From assembly GCF_022095615.2 (NCBI RefSeq), contig NZ_CP155559.1, positions 1,299,501 to 1,363,500 of the forward strand: a stretch of 64,000 bases of DNA, read 5' to 3'. The translations under genes and the position numbers were made by a program. The stretch comes from Bacillus thuringiensis (GTDB taxonomy: Bacteria > Bacillota > Bacilli > Bacillales > Bacillaceae_G). Below, piece by piece: positions 8,980 to 17,258 of the stretch; positions within the stretch are counted from its first letter, which is position 1, and each line of letters begins with the position of its first letter. The notes beneath the pieces are model-generated. The model had not been told where the DNA came from. It worked only from the letters and a program-made list of their open reading frames with translations, and did no database searches.

Positions 8980-9513
8980 ATGCTTCAATCTAATATGGAT
9001 GTGAGTTTAGAAAGTTTGGTGAACTCGTTACAGTCTACCCGAAGCACGCTATTATCAGAAATTGAAATGTTAAATGATACAGAAGTGAATGTAAAGCCGC
9101 GCCGTGATAAATGGAGTATTATTCAAATTTTGCATCATCTACATTTAGTTGAACAATCTGTCACGTCTGCCCTTGTATATGCTTTACAAAAAAATGAAAG
9201 AAACACGACTCCATTTAAAGACCTCCAACTTACGCTTGATCGCACACATAAACGAGAAGCTCCTCTGCAAATGAAACCAACAGAAACATTAATGAAAAAA
9301 CAGCAAGGAATTCAATTACTAGAACATTCACGAAAAGAATTATTACACGCACTTCATAGTGTGATAGATGAAAAAGATTTATTTGAAAATGGATTAAAGC
9401 ATCCTGTTTTTAACGATCTAAATTTGTATCAGTGGATTCAATTTCTTGATTTGCATGAACAAAGACATCTTACGCAGTTAAAAGAGGCGAAACACGCAAT
9501 TTTACAGCGATAA
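8980..9513 (+). CDS. DinB family protein
   Basis: 177 residues with the DinB/YfiT four-helix pattern: RDKWSIIQILHHLHLVE supplies the first metal-binding His, and LHEQRHLTQL near the C-terminus supplies the HxxxH pair. Family members are metal-binding proteins, some of them thiol-dependent transferases (bacillithiol S-transferases). The specific reaction cannot be inferred. RBS AAAGGGGGGAAAG is strong. Confidence 0.8.
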   Translation: MLQSNMDVSLESLVNSLQSTRSTLLSEIEMLNDTEVNVKPRRDKWSIIQILHHLHLVEQSVTSALVYALQKNERNTTPFKDLQLTLDRTHKREAPLQMKPTETLMKKQQGIQLLEHSRKELLHALHSVIDEKDLFENGLKHPVFNDLNLYQWIQFLDLHEQRHLTQLKEAKHAILQR

Positions 9514-9613
9514 TTAGAAGGAAGTGGGAGACCACTTCTTTTTTGATACGTGCATAGTTTTCTTTCTTATTTTGGAATACTACATGGAGAAAGAAAAGAA
9601 GGAGTTGGAAAGT

Positions 9614-9730
9614 ATGTCCAAGAAAAAGAAAGAAGAAGAGCGCGCGTGGAAAGCACGTAAAGAAAATCAAAAACCACATGGAAAAGTGAAAGCCTTTGCT
9701 GAATTAGTTGAAGGAACAGAAAAAACGTGA
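9614..9730 (+). CDS. Small basic hypothetical protein (38 aa)
   Basis: ATG 9614 is preceded by AAGGAG at a 9-nt spacing, which favours it over further upstream in-frame codons. The product is highly charged (MSKKKKEEERAWKARKEN...), with no membrane segment or known domain. The stop codon lies inside the bidirectional terminator, so it is a complete short transcript after the DinB gene. Confidence 0.55.
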   Translation: MSKKKKEEERAWKARKENQKPHGKVKAFAELVEGTEKT

Positions 9731-9752
9731 TGATTATTTCATCACGTTTTTT
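9721..9752. terminator. Bidirectional terminator
   Basis: AAAAACGTGATGA / TCATCACGTTTTT with loop TTATT serves the small rightward gene and the leftward kinase. Confidence 0.85.
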
Positions 9753-11004
9753 GTATGAGTGGAAAAGTTAATAAGAAGGTTGTACCAGTACCTTTTTCGC
9801 TTATAATATCAATTTTTCCGTTCATAGCTTGTATAACACTGAATACGACCATCATTCCAAGACCAGTACCTTTTTCTTTTGTTGAGTAGAAAGGGGATCC
9901 AAGGCGTTTTACTTGTTCTTGATCCATACCAATTCCTGTATCTTTGATATACAATTGTATATGTTTATGGTCTGGAACTAAAGTAAGTACGAGATCACCG
10001 CCTGTAGGCATAGCCTCAATACAGTTTTTTAAAATATTTAATAAACATTGGTTTAGTTTTTGTTTTTCACCAGCGATATAGAAAGATGTACTTTGTTTGA
10101 TGTAGTGGATACGAACGTTTGTTAAATTAGCAAGAGGTGTGATTAAAGATAGGGCATGCAATAATTCTTCCTCTACTTGTAACTGTTGTTCTTTTTCAAT
10201 ACTTGGTTTCGCGAAAGTTAAGTAGTCTGTAAGAACATGATTTGCTTGTTCGATTCCGTTGATGGCTATGTCGATATATAATTTTCGCTCTTGCTCAGTG
10301 CATGTATTTGACTGCAAAAGTTGTAAAAATCCTTTTGTTGAAGTTAATGGATTGCGAATCTCATGAGAGATGGACGCTGCCATTTCGCCAATTAAATGGA
10401 ATTTTTCGGCATTCATAAGTTCGTTTTGAAGACGAACTTGCATTTGTAGTATGTGTAGCAAATATAAAATAAGGATTGTTCCAATTATTGTACATATTTC
10501 GTATACGATAATATGAGGTATGTAATCTGCACTATTTGTAACCTCTGAAAGGAAAGATGGTATCCAACCCAAGCCAAATATGAGACTGTAAAAGATAGCG
10601 AGTGCTATTTTTATACGATTAGAACTTCGGTTAAATAGTTTGTATGTTAATAGTAGAACAATAAATAGTAGAACCGAAGCGGTAAGAGATGGGAATACAC
10701 CTATTCCACCTAATAAGAAGCGGTATATGTTTAATACAGCTAAGATGGAAGCACCAGCAATAGGACCTCCTGTTAATGTACCGACAATTAATACGATATG
10801 GCGCATATCAAATTGAAAGCCATAATTTGTTTTTGCTCCGAAAGTAATACATAGTATGGTAGTGAGGCAACACAATGTAATAAATATAGCTGAATTTAAT
10901 TTAGGAGATCGTTTCCCTTTTTGATTCCAAAATAAATGGTATACGAGCATTGTAACAAGGATGAATAATATATTTAAAAAGAGATAAATAATAAAGGGTT
11001 TCAG
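9742..11004 (-). CDS. Orphan sensor histidine kinase with 5TM-LYT-type membrane domain
   Basis: Multi-TM N-terminal sensor of the 5TM-5TMR_LYT kind (FDMRHIVLIVGTLTGGPIAG), then HisKA (AASISHEIRNPLTST) and HATPase_c (NILKNCIEAMP, DTGIGM, GTGLGMMVV). The first ATG at 10950 has no RBS and would cut off the first TM helix. Reading back in frame, 18 codons (LKPFIIYLFLNILFILVT) are open to a CTG at 11004, with GAGGAGG exactly 7 nt upstream. I therefore call a 420-residue protein from a CTG start. No response regulator is adjacent; it is probably another phosphorelay kinase (BA1356-like by remembered order). Confidence 0.8.
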   Translation of the reverse strand: MKPFIIYLFLNILFILVTMLVYHLFWNQKGKRSPKLNSAIFITLCCLTTILCITFGAKTNYGFQFDMRHIVLIVGTLTGGPIAGASILAVLNIYRFLLGGIGVFPSLTASVLLFIVLLLTYKLFNRSSNRIKIALAIFYSLIFGLGWIPSFLSEVTNSADYIPHIIVYEICTIIGTILILYLLHILQMQVRLQNELMNAEKFHLIGEMAASISHEIRNPLTSTKGFLQLLQSNTCTEQERKLYIDIAINGIEQANHVLTDYLTFAKPSIEKEQQLQVEEELLHALSLITPLANLTNVRIHYIKQSTSFYIAGEKQKLNQCLLNILKNCIEAMPTGGDLVLTLVPDHKHIQLYIKDTGIGMDQEQVKRLGSPFYSTKEKGTGLGMMVVFSVIQAMNGKIDIISEKGTGTTFLLTFPLIQKT

Positions 11005-11161
11005 TAGGATGCCTCCTCTCTTCTCACATTAAATTAATCATACTATAAAATAAAAGAAATGAAATGAGAAATAGCGGAAAAAATCAGAAATTTTTTCTGG
11101 TAGTATACAATATGTTACAATAAGCTTTGTCAATGAAAGAAGGAATTCCGTGCATTACACG

Positions 11162-11198
11162 GGAGAGGTTCGCGAACTCCCTCTATAAAAAACTATGG
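11162..11198 (+). promoter_or_regulatory. preQ1-I riboswitch
   Basis: The compact aptamer is visible: GAGAGGTTCGCGAACTCCC, then CTCTATAAAAAACTA, i.e. P1 stem, C-rich loop and the A-rich tail of the preQ1 class I pseudoknot. It precedes queCDEF, which makes preQ1, so high preQ1 should turn the operon off. Confidence 0.92.
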
Positions 11199-11199
11199 A

Positions 11200-11235
11200 A
11201 ACAACAATATCTTTAGGTATTGTTTTGTTTTTTTA
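11200..11235 (+). terminator. Riboswitch-coupled terminator
   Basis: AACAATA / TATTGTT with an 8-nt loop, followed by a T-rich tract, immediately downstream of the aptamer tail. Confidence 0.75.
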
Positions 11236-11295
11236 TTGTGACAGTTCAAGAACGTTCTTTCTTCTTATTCGTAGTAGAGAAGGAGAATGAGTGAA

Positions 11296-11958
11296 ATGAA
11301 AAAAGAAAAGGCAGTTGTTGTTTTCAGTGGAGGACAAGATAGTACGACATGTTTATTTTGGGCAATAGAGCAGTTTGCAGAAGTAGAGGCTGTAACGTTT
11401 AATTACAATCAACGTCATAAGCTAGAAATTGATTGTGCAGCGGAAATTGCAAAAGAGCTAGGAATTAAACATACGGTACTAGATATGAGTCTATTAAATC
11501 AACTTGCTCCAAATGCGTTAACGAGAACGGATATGGAGATTACACATGAAGAAGGTGAATTGCCATCGACGTTTGTAGATGGACGAAATTTACTATTCTT
11601 ATCATTTGCTGCTGTATTAGCAAAACAAGTTGGGGCACGTCATATTGTAACGGGTGTATGTGAAACTGATTTTAGTGGTTATCCAGATTGCCGTGACGTG
11701 TTTGTGAAATCGTTAAACGTTACTTTAAATTTATCCATGGATTATCCGTTCGTAATTCATACACCACTTATGTGGATTGATAAAGCGGAAACATGGAAAT
11801 TATCAGATGAACTGGGAGCATTCGAGTTTGTTCGAGAAAAAACATTAACATGTTATAACGGAATCATTGGTGATGGTTGCGGTGAATGTCCAGCATGTCA
11901 ACTTCGTAAAGCAGGATTAGATACGTACCTACAAGAACGCGAAGGAGCGAGTAACTAA
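11296..11958 (+). CDS. queC: 7-cyano-7-deazaguanine synthase QueC
   Basis: Converts 7-carboxy-7-deazaguanine to preQ0 with ATP and ammonia. The N-terminal PP-loop [14 protein letters not shown] and the C-terminal zinc cysteines [16 protein letters not shown] ([20 protein letters not shown]) identify it. AGAAGGAG ends at 11285, only 1 nt from the ATG at 11287 but 10 nt from ATG 11296, so the second ATG ([13 protein letters not shown]) is the likely start, giving 220 residues. First gene of queCDEF. Confidence 0.95.
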
Positions 11959-12449
11959 TGGATAACTTCTTTGGATTTCGCATTGTAGAAAATTTGCAAA
12001 AAATGGACGAGGATATTCAGCGTAAACAGCTTAAATATCATAATAAAAGAGTAATGGTCAGCAAGGAATTTACATTTGATGCAGCACACCATTTACACTG
12101 TTATGAAGGGAAATGTAAAAACTTACATGGTCACACATATAAAGTTGTATTTGGGATTAGTGGATATGTGAATGAAATAGGTCTTGCAATTGACTTTGGA
12201 GATATAAAAGAAATTTGGAAGAATGAAATAGAAATTTATTTAGACCATCGTTATTTAAACGAAACGTTACCAGCAATGAATACGACGGCTGAAAACATGG
12301 TCGTTTGGATTTACGGAAAAATGGCAGAAGCATTAATAAAAGATAATCGTGCGAACGAATATAAAGGAGCTCGTGTTGAATTTGTTCGTCTTTTCGAGAC
12401 GCCAACTAGTTATGCGGAAGTAAGACGGGAGTGGATGCTCGATGAGTAA
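11958..12449 (+). CDS. queD: 6-carboxytetrahydropterin synthase QueD
   Basis: Makes 6-carboxy-tetrahydropterin from dihydroneopterin triphosphate, first step of the 7-deazaguanine pathway after GTP cyclohydrolase. Zinc-binding histidines are visible in FDAAHHLH and NLHGHTY; catalytic Cys in HCYEGKC; later LDHRYLN and TAENM. 163 residues with a ~30-residue N-terminal extension before the core. Its ATG overlaps the queC stop by one base. Confidence 0.93.
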   Translation: MDNFFGFRIVENLQKMDEDIQRKQLKYHNKRVMVSKEFTFDAAHHLHCYEGKCKNLHGHTYKVVFGISGYVNEIGLAIDFGDIKEIWKNEIEIYLDHRYLNETLPAMNTTAENMVVWIYGKMAEALIKDNRANEYKGARVEFVRLFETPTSYAEVRREWMLDE

Positions 12450-13158
12450 AATCCCTGTCTTAGAAATATTTGGTCCGACTATTCAAGGTGAAGGAATGGT
12501 TGTGGGACAAAAGACGATGTTTATCCGTACAGCAGGTTGTGATTATAGCTGCGCATGGTGTGATTCTGCTTTTACGTGGGATGGATCGGCTAAGGATCAA
12601 ATTAGACAGATGACAGCAGAGGACGTTTGGAACGAGCTTGTAGAGATTGGTGGCGAAAATTTTTCTCATGTTACGATTTCAGGTGGAAATCCAGCATTGT
12701 TGAAAAATATTGAGTTTCTTCTTTATATATTAAAAGAGAATGGAATGCGGACGGCAATCGAAACGCAAGGGAGTAAATGGCAAGATTGGTTACTTCAAAT
12801 TGATGAGATAACGATTTCTCCAAAACCACCAAGTTCGACGATGAATACTGATTTTCAAAAGTTAGATGCTGTTATTCAGAAACTAGCAGGAAAAGATATT
12901 AGTTTAAAGGTAGTAGTATTTGACGATTATGACTTTGAGTATGCAGTTAAGATGCACGAACGTTATCCAGATGTTCCATTTTTCTTACAAGTAGGGAATG
13001 ATGATACAAAAACTGTGGATGATTCGATGTTGATTAAAAAATTATTAGATAAATATGAGTGGCTTATTGAAAAAGCGGTTAACTGTAAAGAAATGAATAA
13101 TGCAAAAGTATTGCCGCAGCTTCATGCGTTAGTATGGGGAAATAAACGCGGAGTATAA
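12442..13158 (+). CDS. queE: 7-carboxy-7-deazaguanine synthase QueE
   Basis: Radical SAM enzyme that contracts the pterin ring to 7-carboxy-7-deazaguanine. The cluster motif is CDYSCAWCD (CxxxCxxC), preceded by the family's IQGEGMVVGQKTMFIRTAGC segment; HVTISGGNPAL is the SAM-binding GG-type motif. 238 residues. Starts 8 nt inside queD, indicating translational coupling. Confidence 0.95.
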   Translation: MSKIPVLEIFGPTIQGEGMVVGQKTMFIRTAGCDYSCAWCDSAFTWDGSAKDQIRQMTAEDVWNELVEIGGENFSHVTISGGNPALLKNIEFLLYILKENGMRTAIETQGSKWQDWLLQIDEITISPKPPSSTMNTDFQKLDAVIQKLAGKDISLKVVVFDDYDFEYAVKMHERYPDVPFFLQVGNDDTKTVDDSMLIKKLLDKYEWLIEKAVNCKEMNNAKVLPQLHALVWGNKRGV

Positions 13159-13176
13159 TGAGAAGGGATGTTTAAA

Positions 13177-13674
13177 ATGGCAGGAAGATTAGATGAAGAT
13201 TTAAAAGATGTAACATTATTAGGAAATCAAAATACAAAATATTTATTTGAATATAGCCCAGAAATTTTAGAGGTATTTGATAATAATCATCCAAACCGTG
13301 ATTATTTTGTGAAATTCAATTGCCCTGAATTTACAAGCTTATGCCCGAAAACAGGCCAACCAGATTTTGCGACGATTTATATTAGCTACATTCCAGAACA
13401 AAGAATGGTAGAGAGTAAATCTTTAAAGCTATATTTATTTAGTTTCCGCAATCACGGTGACTTCCACGAAGATTGTATGAACGTTATTATGAATGATTTA
13501 ATTAAATTAATGGATCCACGTTATATTGAGGTATGGGGAAAATTCACACCACGTGGAGGGATTTCAATTGATCCTTACTGCAACTACGGTCGCCCAGGAA
13601 CGAAGTATGAACAAATGGCAGACTACCGTATGATGAACCATGATTTATATCCAGAAACAATTGATAACCGTTAA
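13177..13674 (+). CDS. queF: NADPH-dependent 7-cyano-7-deazaguanine reductase QueF
   Basis: Reduces preQ0 to preQ1. 165 residues from ATG 13177, matching the B. subtilis short-type enzyme. The upstream ATG at 13168 is too close to the RBS GAAGGG. The catalytic Cys lies in [16 protein letters not shown], the NADPH motif is [13 protein letters not shown], and the Asp/His region is NHGDFHEDC. Last gene of the operon, closed by a very long hairpin. Confidence 0.96.
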
Positions 13675-13676
13675 TA

Positions 13677-13729
13677 TATAATAGAAAGAAAGGATCTGTA
13701 TGACATACAGATCCTTTCTTTCTATTATA
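13677..13729. terminator. Bidirectional terminator with perfect 26-bp arms
   Basis: Two 26-nt arms (13677-13702 and 13704-13729) are exact reverse complements around a single central base and end in T/A-rich flanks. Placed between queF and the converging ykvS-like gene. Confidence 0.85.
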
Positions 13730-13915
13730 TTATGCATTTTGATTAATGACAGTATAGTTTTTATGACTTACAACTGTAAGAGGTTCCATATCTAGTTCTC
13801 TAAAATTTTCCATAATTGTTATATCTACAATAACGGAGTTTTGATTTACTTTTTGAACACGGCCTTGCATTCCACCTTTAAATTCAATGATATCTCCAGT
13901 TTCTGCGATCTGCAT
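13730..13915 (-). CDS. YkvS/DUF2187 family protein
   Basis: 61 residues from the ATG at 13915 (AAGGAG 8-9 nt upstream; an in-frame TTG two codons earlier is too close). The sequence MQIAETGDIIEFKGGMQGRVQKV...NSVIVDITIM is a small KOW/SH3-like barrel of the DUF2187 family; function unknown. The same neighbourhood with queF occurs in B. subtilis (ykvM-ykvS). Confidence 0.8.
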   Translation of the reverse strand: MQIAETGDIIEFKGGMQGRVQKVNQNSVIVDITIMENFRELDMEPLTVVSHKNYTVINQNA

Positions 13916-14176
13916 AAGCAACTCTCCTTGTTACAGTTTTCCCAAAAAAGAATAATTTTGGTTTTTTTATTTCCTCTTATTTTGAACCATATTGTCCATT
14001 TTGTAAATGTTTCCAAAGTAAAAATTCGAAAAATATTCACATTTTGTAAGAAAATATGCAAGAACTCCATGTTAATAGAAAAAAAGAGCGGTTCAAATGC
14101 GGATATCTTCATATAGGGGTATAATAAAAATATACAATAACCTACTAAAGTGGGAGAAATTAGAGGCGGTAAAATG

Positions 14177-14332
14177 ATGTTTGAATTTGCGGGGAGTGTT
14201 ATAGCATTAATTTTATTTGTATTTTCTTATATAAATTTAAAAAAGATTCGTCATTATGAAACGACTACATATTTTGATGGGATGGATGGTATACATGCTG
14301 GGGTCACAAATGAGAGTGGCGGGGATATGTAA
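14177..14332 (+). CDS. Small single-TM hypothetical protein
   Basis: About 51 residues: one hydrophobic helix (FEFAGSVIALILFVFSYINL) near the N-terminus and a hydrophilic tail (KKIRHYETTTYFDGMDGIH...). GAGGCGG at 14163-14169 suits ATG 14177 (7 nt); ATG 14174 is also possible. No family recognised. Probably a membrane micro-protein. Confidence 0.6.
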   Translation: MFEFAGSVIALILFVFSYINLKKIRHYETTTYFDGMDGIHAGVTNESGGDM

Positions 14333-14420
14333 AGGTGTATAACTTTCTTTTTTTGCGTGGTATGATATTTAAAAATAGTACATAATAGAGTTCGTAAGTG
14401 ATGAATGGAGAGTGGAAAGA

Positions 14421-15023
14421 ATGAAGATTTCTTTTATTCGTCATGGTCGCTTAGATCGTACTATAGAACCAATGACGGTTACATCCTTTCATGAATGGAT
14501 GAAAGGATATGACTTACATACTATAACAGAAAAAGCACCTATACCAATGGAAACAAAGGAAGCGGTTGAAGCAACAAAATTGATTGTAACGAGTGATCAA
14601 AAGTGTGCTATACAATCAGCAGCTGAATTAATGGATTCTTTATCTTTTATGCAAAATTCTCTTTTTAGGGAAGCTGAAATTCCGACGAGTTTTTATGCTC
14701 CAATATGGTTGAAATGTAAACCTAACGTATGGATGTTTATCGGACGAACGTTATGGATACTTGGTTACCGTAAAGATGTTGAATCTTATAAGGAAGTAAG
14801 AGAGAGGGCAAGGCAAGCGGCTTACTTATTACACCGTTACGCTCTCGTACATGGAAGTATTGCTCTTGTAGGTCATAATTACATTAATGCAATGATTGGT
14901 GCGGAACTGAGAGCGATGGGATGGTCTGGTACGCCTATTTTGCACAGAGAGCCATGGGGATGTACAACTTATACATTCCACGAGGCGATGAATGGAAATA
15001 TATTGAATACGAATTTAACATAA
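14421..15023 (+). CDS. Histidine phosphatase superfamily protein
   Basis: 200 residues with the phosphoglycerate-mutase-like RHG motif at the very N-terminus (ISFIRHGRLD; His is the phospho-acceptor) and the second conserved His in ALVGHNYINA. GGAG 10 nt upstream sets ATG 14421; the in-frame GTG at 14412 is too close. The middle of the protein is divergent, so the substrate is not predictable. Monocistronic with a bidirectional terminator. Confidence 0.75.
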   Translation: MKISFIRHGRLDRTIEPMTVTSFHEWMKGYDLHTITEKAPIPMETKEAVEATKLIVTSDQKCAIQSAAELMDSLSFMQNSLFREAEIPTSFYAPIWLKCKPNVWMFIGRTLWILGYRKDVESYKEVRERARQAAYLLHRYALVHGSIALVGHNYINAMIGAELRAMGWSGTPILHREPWGCTTYTFHEAMNGNILNTNLT

Positions 15024-15058
15024 AAGCACACGATTTATATAAATCGTGTGCTTTCTTT
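15023..15058. terminator. Bidirectional terminator
   Basis: AAAGCACACGATTT / AAATCGTGTGCTTT with loop ATAT and T-runs on both sides, between converging genes. Confidence 0.85.
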
Positions 15059-15637
15059 TTAAGATATAGAAACTTTGATGTTTAATGTTTTTACGAGATG
15101 TGCATAAGGTTCGCCTACGAGCATAACGATTTGATCTTTTTTATAACCTAGTTTTTCGTATAGTGAATAGGCACGTTTGTTTTCTAAATTAACAAGTAAT
15201 GCGATTTTTTCATACACCTTTTCAGTTGCATAGATTTCAGCAGCTTCAATTAATTTAGAACCGATTCCTTTTCCGCCATATGCACTTGAGACCGATAATG
15301 TATCAATGTAATATTCATCAAGCTCAGCTTCTTTTTCTAATGTAATCGATTCATCTTTATGTAATTCTCTTAAGTGACGTACAATTGGTGCATCAAGCCT
15401 TGTAGCTTCACTACCGTGATAAGCGACAATAATTCCAATCGCAATTCCGTCTTGTTCATATACAAAACAGTTTTCGTAGCTCAGTCGATTTCCCTCTTTT
15501 GAGAACCATGTTTCAAGTCCTAGTAATACTTCTGCCTCAACAGTGCTACCTGTGATTTTTTCAGCAATTTCGTGCAGAGCGTTATATAATAAAGGCGCAA
15601 TTGCCATCGCATCTGTCTTTTTTGCTTTCCGAATCAT
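15059..15637 (-). CDS. GNAT family N-acetyltransferase
   Basis: 192 residues from the ATG at 15637, preceded by GGAGGG. The acetyl-CoA motif A is DTLSVSSAYGGKGIGSKLIEAAEIYA (the R/QxxGxG/A loop), followed by NLENKRAYSLYEKLGYKK. The acceptor substrate is unknown. Confidence 0.85.
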   Translation of the reverse strand: MIRKAKKTDAMAIAPLLYNALHEIAEKITGSTVEAEVLLGLETWFSKEGNRLSYENCFVYEQDGIAIGIIVAYHGSEATRLDAPIVRHLRELHKDESITLEKEAELDEYYIDTLSVSSAYGGKGIGSKLIEAAEIYATEKVYEKIALLVNLENKRAYSLYEKLGYKKDQIVMLVGEPYAHLVKTLNIKVSIS

Positions 15638-15882
15638 AGTATCCCTCCTAGTTCTATTTATATATTGTAGCATAGTGGTATGGAACTTTGCATTGTTGTA
15701 TGTCGAAATGTTTGATATAGAGAAGTAGCTATGTTAGTATATGATATTTAGTGGACATATAGTAAAGCGATATCGTTTGCGAAATAATTAAAATGAAATG
15801 AAGGTATAGCACCTGGATAATTTTACAGTTGTTGACCTATAGAATATACGATAAAATAAAATATTGCATAGAGGTGAAATAC

Positions 15883-16077
15883 ATGGACGAACAATTAGCA
15901 AATACAATTTTGGATCAGCTGAAAAATGGTGAAATAAAGGAGTATGTTGCAACAAAAGATGTATTTTATACGTTTAGGAAAGTTGTAGTAGGGCGGGAAG
16001 ATTTTAAACATATTATTGGGAACGCACAGCGCGGCGGACAAGTAATTTATACATATTCAGAAACGCCACGTTCGTAA
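15883..16077 (+). CDS. Hypothetical protein (64 aa)
   Basis: Start at ATG 15883 after GAGGTG. Soluble (MDEQLANTILDQLKNGEIKEYVATKDVFYTFRKVVVGREDFK...), ending in a short beta-rich part. Not recognised. Precedes the next gene by 27 nt on the same strand, so the two are probably co-transcribed. Confidence 0.6.
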   Translation: MDEQLANTILDQLKNGEIKEYVATKDVFYTFRKVVVGREDFKHIIGNAQRGGQVIYTYSETPRS

Positions 16078-16104
16078 CTAGAAGAATATAGGGGGAGGAG
16101 AATT

Positions 16105-16422
16105 ATGGGCGATTTTAAACAAGGCATATTACCACATTGGGATTATATGTGGAAAGATAGAGCTGGAAATCGGTTTATGGGGATGGTTATGTACCCAGAG
16201 AAAAGAAAGTGTTCGGCAAACATGCTTCAGAAAATAAAAAGAGCATATGAAGAGGCTATAGAAATTAAAGTAACTGTACAAGTTCAACATACATATCAGT
16301 ACGTAGAAGGAATGATTGTGTACTTTGATGAAGAAGCTCCTGTATGTACGATGATTGATAAAGATGAAAATCCACATCATATATTTGTAAAAGATATTTT
16401 GCGTATTAAGCACTCTGAATAA
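16105..16422 (+). CDS. YolD-like family protein (tentative)
   Basis: 105 residues; RBS GGGGGAGG is strong. The second half (NMLQKIKRAYEEAIEIKVTVQVQHTYQYVEGMIVYFDEEAPVCTMIDKDENPHHIFVKDILRIKH) resembles the YolD layout: a helix then a small barrel ending in an I/VxxxDILxI strand. YolD proteins are often beside UV-damage polymerases, but none is here. Family assignment uncertain. Confidence 0.55.
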   Translation: MGDFKQGILPHWDYMWKDRAGNRFMGMVMYPEKRKCSANMLQKIKRAYEEAIEIKVTVQVQHTYQYVEGMIVYFDEEAPVCTMIDKDENPHHIFVKDILRIKHSE

Positions 16423-16555
16423 TCTTTTCATAAATAAATTGAATTTCCATAATAATAATCTTTTTCTATAATAGTTATCTTTTAGTATGTAACGCGAACC
16501 GAAAGTATATGTATAATATTTAATAAAGTAAAATTGATAAATGTAATCGTTTTTT

Positions 16556-16621
16556 AGAACAGATTATCGTTTCATGTCTGTTCTTTTTTGCGTGATGCTG
16601 GAGAAATATATTCCTCCAGCA
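16556..16621 (+). terminator. Two hairpins in the nrd upstream gap
   Basis: AGAACAG / CTGTTCT followed by T6 (16556-16590) looks like a terminator for the preceding pair. A second hairpin TGCTGGAG / CTCCAGCA (16596-16621) follows. The rest of 16423-16800 has no credible gene; an 81-codon frame there lacks an RBS. Confidence 0.6.
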
Positions 16622-16800
16622 TTTGCCGTTTTATGACAAAATATATTGGTAACTTTTTTAAAAATAAGGTTAAATTCGTTGACAACTTTTTTGAAAAGCA
16701 CTTTATTGACATGAGTTTTAGAATGTTGTTTCATAGTCATTGTATTGAAAAAAATCGACTGTCTTGTCGAAAAGTAAAATTTAAAAAAAGAAAGAATTTA

Positions 16801-16848
16801 TACATATATCTTGTGTCTTATTTTGAAACGTAATACAATATATAGAGA
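16801..16848 (+). promoter_or_regulatory. nrd promoter with tandem NrdR boxes
   Basis: Box 1 at 16801-16816 (tacatatatcttgtgt) and box 2 at 16833-16848 (atacaatatatagaga) fit the NrdR consensus acaCwAtATaTwGtgt; box 2 has the full CAATATATAG core and box 1 a perfect right half. Start-to-start distance is 32 bp, the usual helical phasing. TTGTGT (16811-16816) and TACAAT (16834-16839), 17 bp apart, form a promoter inside the boxes, so binding would block RNA polymerase. Confidence 0.65.
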
Positions 16849-16898
16849 AATCAAGAAACAACATACAGAGAGTATAGATTGGAGAGGGAGGGTCGGAA

Positions 16899-17258
16899 AT
16901 GATAGTTGCATATGATTCTATGACAGGAAACGTGAAGCGTTTCATTCACAAATTAAATATGCCGGCCGTTCAAATTGGTGAAGATCTAGTAATAGATGAA
17001 GACTTTGTTTTAATTACGTATACAACAGGTTTTGGCAATGTACCAGAACGTGTTTTAGAATTTTTAGAGCGCAATAATGAAAAATTAAAAGGCGTATCTG
17101 CAAGCGGCAATCGTAACTGGGGAGACATGTTCGGTGCAAGTGCTGACAAAATTTCTGCTAAATATGAAGTGCCTATTGTATCAAAATTTGAGTTATCAGG
17201 AACAAATAACGATGTAGAATATTTTAAGGAAAGGGTGCGGGAGATTGCGACACATTGA
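16899..17258 (+). CDS. nrdI: Flavodoxin-like protein NrdI
   Basis: 119 residues: MIVAYDSMTGNVKRF (FMN phosphate loop), VLITYTTGFGNVPERVLEFL and GNRNWGDMFGASADKI are NrdI hallmarks. NrdI supplies the oxidant that assembles the Mn(III)2-tyrosyl radical cofactor of NrdF. RBS GGAGAGGGAGG. Overlaps the nrdE start by 14 bp. Confidence 0.95.
   Translation: MIVAYDSMTGNVKRFIHKLNMPAVQIGEDLVIDEDFVLITYTTGFGNVPERVLEFLERNNEKLKGVSASGNRNWGDMFGASADKISAKYEVPIVSKFELSGTNNDVEYFKERVREIATH

Noticed and set aside
13841..14116. Overlapping frames on both strands between ykvS-like and the next gene
   Set aside because: They overlap the DUF2187 gene, lack ribosome sites and read as AT-rich noise.
16588..16833. 81-codon ORF upstream of nrdI
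   Set aside because: Overlaps a hairpin and the NrdR-box promoter, has no RBS and a low-complexity composition.
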